Below, piece by piece: positions 58,801 to 60,000 of a DNA stretch of 60,000 bases. The DNA is from Hydractinia symbiolongicarpus (Eukaryota > Cnidaria > Hydrozoa > Anthoathecata > Hydractiniidae). Made by a program: the position numbers and the translations under genes. The stretch spans positions 5,334,001 to 5,394,000 of the forward strand of contig NC_079883.1 of NCBI RefSeq assembly GCF_029227915.1, read 5' to 3'. Every line of letters starts with the position of its first letter. Position 1 is the first letter of the stretch. The notes under the pieces are model-generated. The model was given only the letters and a program-made list of their open reading frames with translations, ran no database searches and was not told where the DNA came from.

Positions 58801-59484
58801 CAGATATTATATATCTATAATACCCGGATCTTTGTATATTTATTCATGATTTTCTCACGTGCATTATTTACAGAGTAAAAAAAAAAACTGTGGTGCCCTT
58901 TAAGACTATATAAACAAAACATCTGATATGTTGAGTGACATTATCTTCAGATGAGTGGCCTTTATATCTTTAACTTCAATGAGAAAATAACATGCACGCA
59001 ATGCATCATAAGCTTAGATGCTAATTTTGTAAATGAAGACAGGATTTTTCCTATCCATCTTCAAGCCACAAAAAAAGGAATTTTTCTGTACACAAAACGT
59101 CAGGGCTGAGATTAATGGATAAAAGTCGGTGTCTTAAGACTAAACATTTTTGTAACTGTAAAAAAGTTGATTGATTAATACGTCATGAAATCATATGGCT
59201 CCAATCTCCCTGTAAAATTTGTTATAATTTTAAAACAACCTGAAGGAAATTTTGTAAAACAAAACTAATTTATTTAAAAACATTATATATATAAAAGCAA
59301 CTAATTCTTGATTAGTTTAGTAGTAGTTAATTCTGAAAACGTTCTTTATATCAAAATAAATTAATTTTTTTGACTGTATGGTAAGTGAAGTTACCATAAC
59401 GTGTCCTGCATCTTGCCAAAATTTACATGTAATATCTTTCAAGTTCTTAGAGGTCTATAATATAACCTATTATTAACTGATAGC
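58801..59484. other. No recognised feature
   Basis: AT-rich, perhaps intronic to the gene starting at 58389. No exon was recognised. Confidence 0.3.
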
Positions 59485-59870
59485 TACTAACCAGTTTATA
59501 CAGGAAATCCGCAGCGCTGATTGGCTAAAAAGTCTTCACTACAGGCTTTAAACAGCATAGTATATCTTTTAAACTCATAGCAACCATGGTTGCTATAAAT
59601 GTAAACAAACAACTTCGCCAGGGAATTGGCATTATAGCTAGCTACATACAGACTCAAAAATGAATTTACAGTGAAACCGCAACCTCGTATCACTCCGCCA
59701 GAAGAACAGCAATGAATGTGATAATTTTAAATCCACCGCGTTATTAATATCAACATTCATTGCACCAATGAGCAACAATCAAAACTGCGTCGAATTTGAT
59801 GAAGCATAAACTCTGTTTCAGAAAACGTTTAAAAAGATTCTATATATGTATAGTTGAATGTTTTGTTTTC
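59485..59870. repeat. Dispersed repeat, copy 2
   Basis: Similar to 22126-22530 (see shared motifs there). The element type is unknown. The minus-strand frame 59496-59693 is not conserved in the other copy. Confidence 0.65.
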
Positions 59871-60000
59871 TTTTTATACATGCATTTGAAAAATTGATAC
59901 AAATTTTGGCAAGAAATCCTAAAAGATGACCATGAAATCAATATGAAAAGTAAAAGTGAAACTGAAATTAAGAACACTAGTAATCTTAGCAATACATTCT

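Overview
The window looks like AT-rich nuclear DNA of an invertebrate animal. It has spliced genes with GT-AG introns, secreted proteins with signal peptides, and a dense load of eukaryotic transposons (Helitron, KDZ, BEL/Pao, Penelope-like, DIRS-like and several MITE types). The PAN-like secreted protein and the beta-helix multi-pass membrane protein are of types I associate with cnidarians, so a hydrozoan-like cnidarian is my best guess. That assignment is inference only. There are no operons, prokaryotic signals or CRISPR arrays.

Host-type genes are few. (1) A two-exon secreted protein of 250 aa lies on the minus strand (19716-18844). (2) A three-exon secreted protein of 265 aa lies on the minus strand (33760-30106); its last exon sits between two inverted copies of a ~220-bp repeat. 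(3) A two-exon, 1064-aa membrane protein with signal peptide, beta-helix ectodomain, Cys-rich segment and many membrane spans lies on the minus strand (47853-44554); a diverged copy of its 3' end sits just downstream. (4) A short plus-strand ORF with a TATA box lies at 15490. (5) A possible first exon of a potassium-channel-like gene lies at 58389, with a truncated copy at 58735. Every splice model was read by eye from splice sites and reading-frame phase; none has transcript support.

Mobile DNA by region. 1-18 kb: Helitron-like elements with canonical ends (TC at 5', hairpin and CTAG at 3', A/T target), both as ~150-bp tandem miniatures and as three ~2.6-2.85 kb elements, two of them head-to-tail; a DIRS-like tyrosine-recombinase retroelement relic; and an element carrying 130-bp satellite units, present three times in the window. 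22-29 kb: pogo-like MITE, Penelope-like end, degenerate BEL/Pao pol with 3' LTR, double hairpin, and a small MITE with 10-bp target duplication. 35-43 kb: inverted satellite element, tRNA-derived SINE, and a broken KDZ transposase gene interrupted by a Helitron miniature and by a 1.35-kb terminal-inverted-repeat element, followed by a chromodomain ORF. 48-52 kb: Penelope-like end and RT fragments, plus a ~170-bp-period array with three pairs of perfect TGACGTCA sites.

The most notable item is 53285-58323: an apparently complete 5,039-bp DNA transposon. It has 29-bp perfect terminal inverted repeats, an ATAA target duplication, and one uninterrupted 947-codon gene for a zinc-finger protein with a putative DDD transposase core. 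A duplicated copy of the target, without the insertion, lies 220 bp away. The intact gene, intact ends and visible empty site suggest a recently mobile element.
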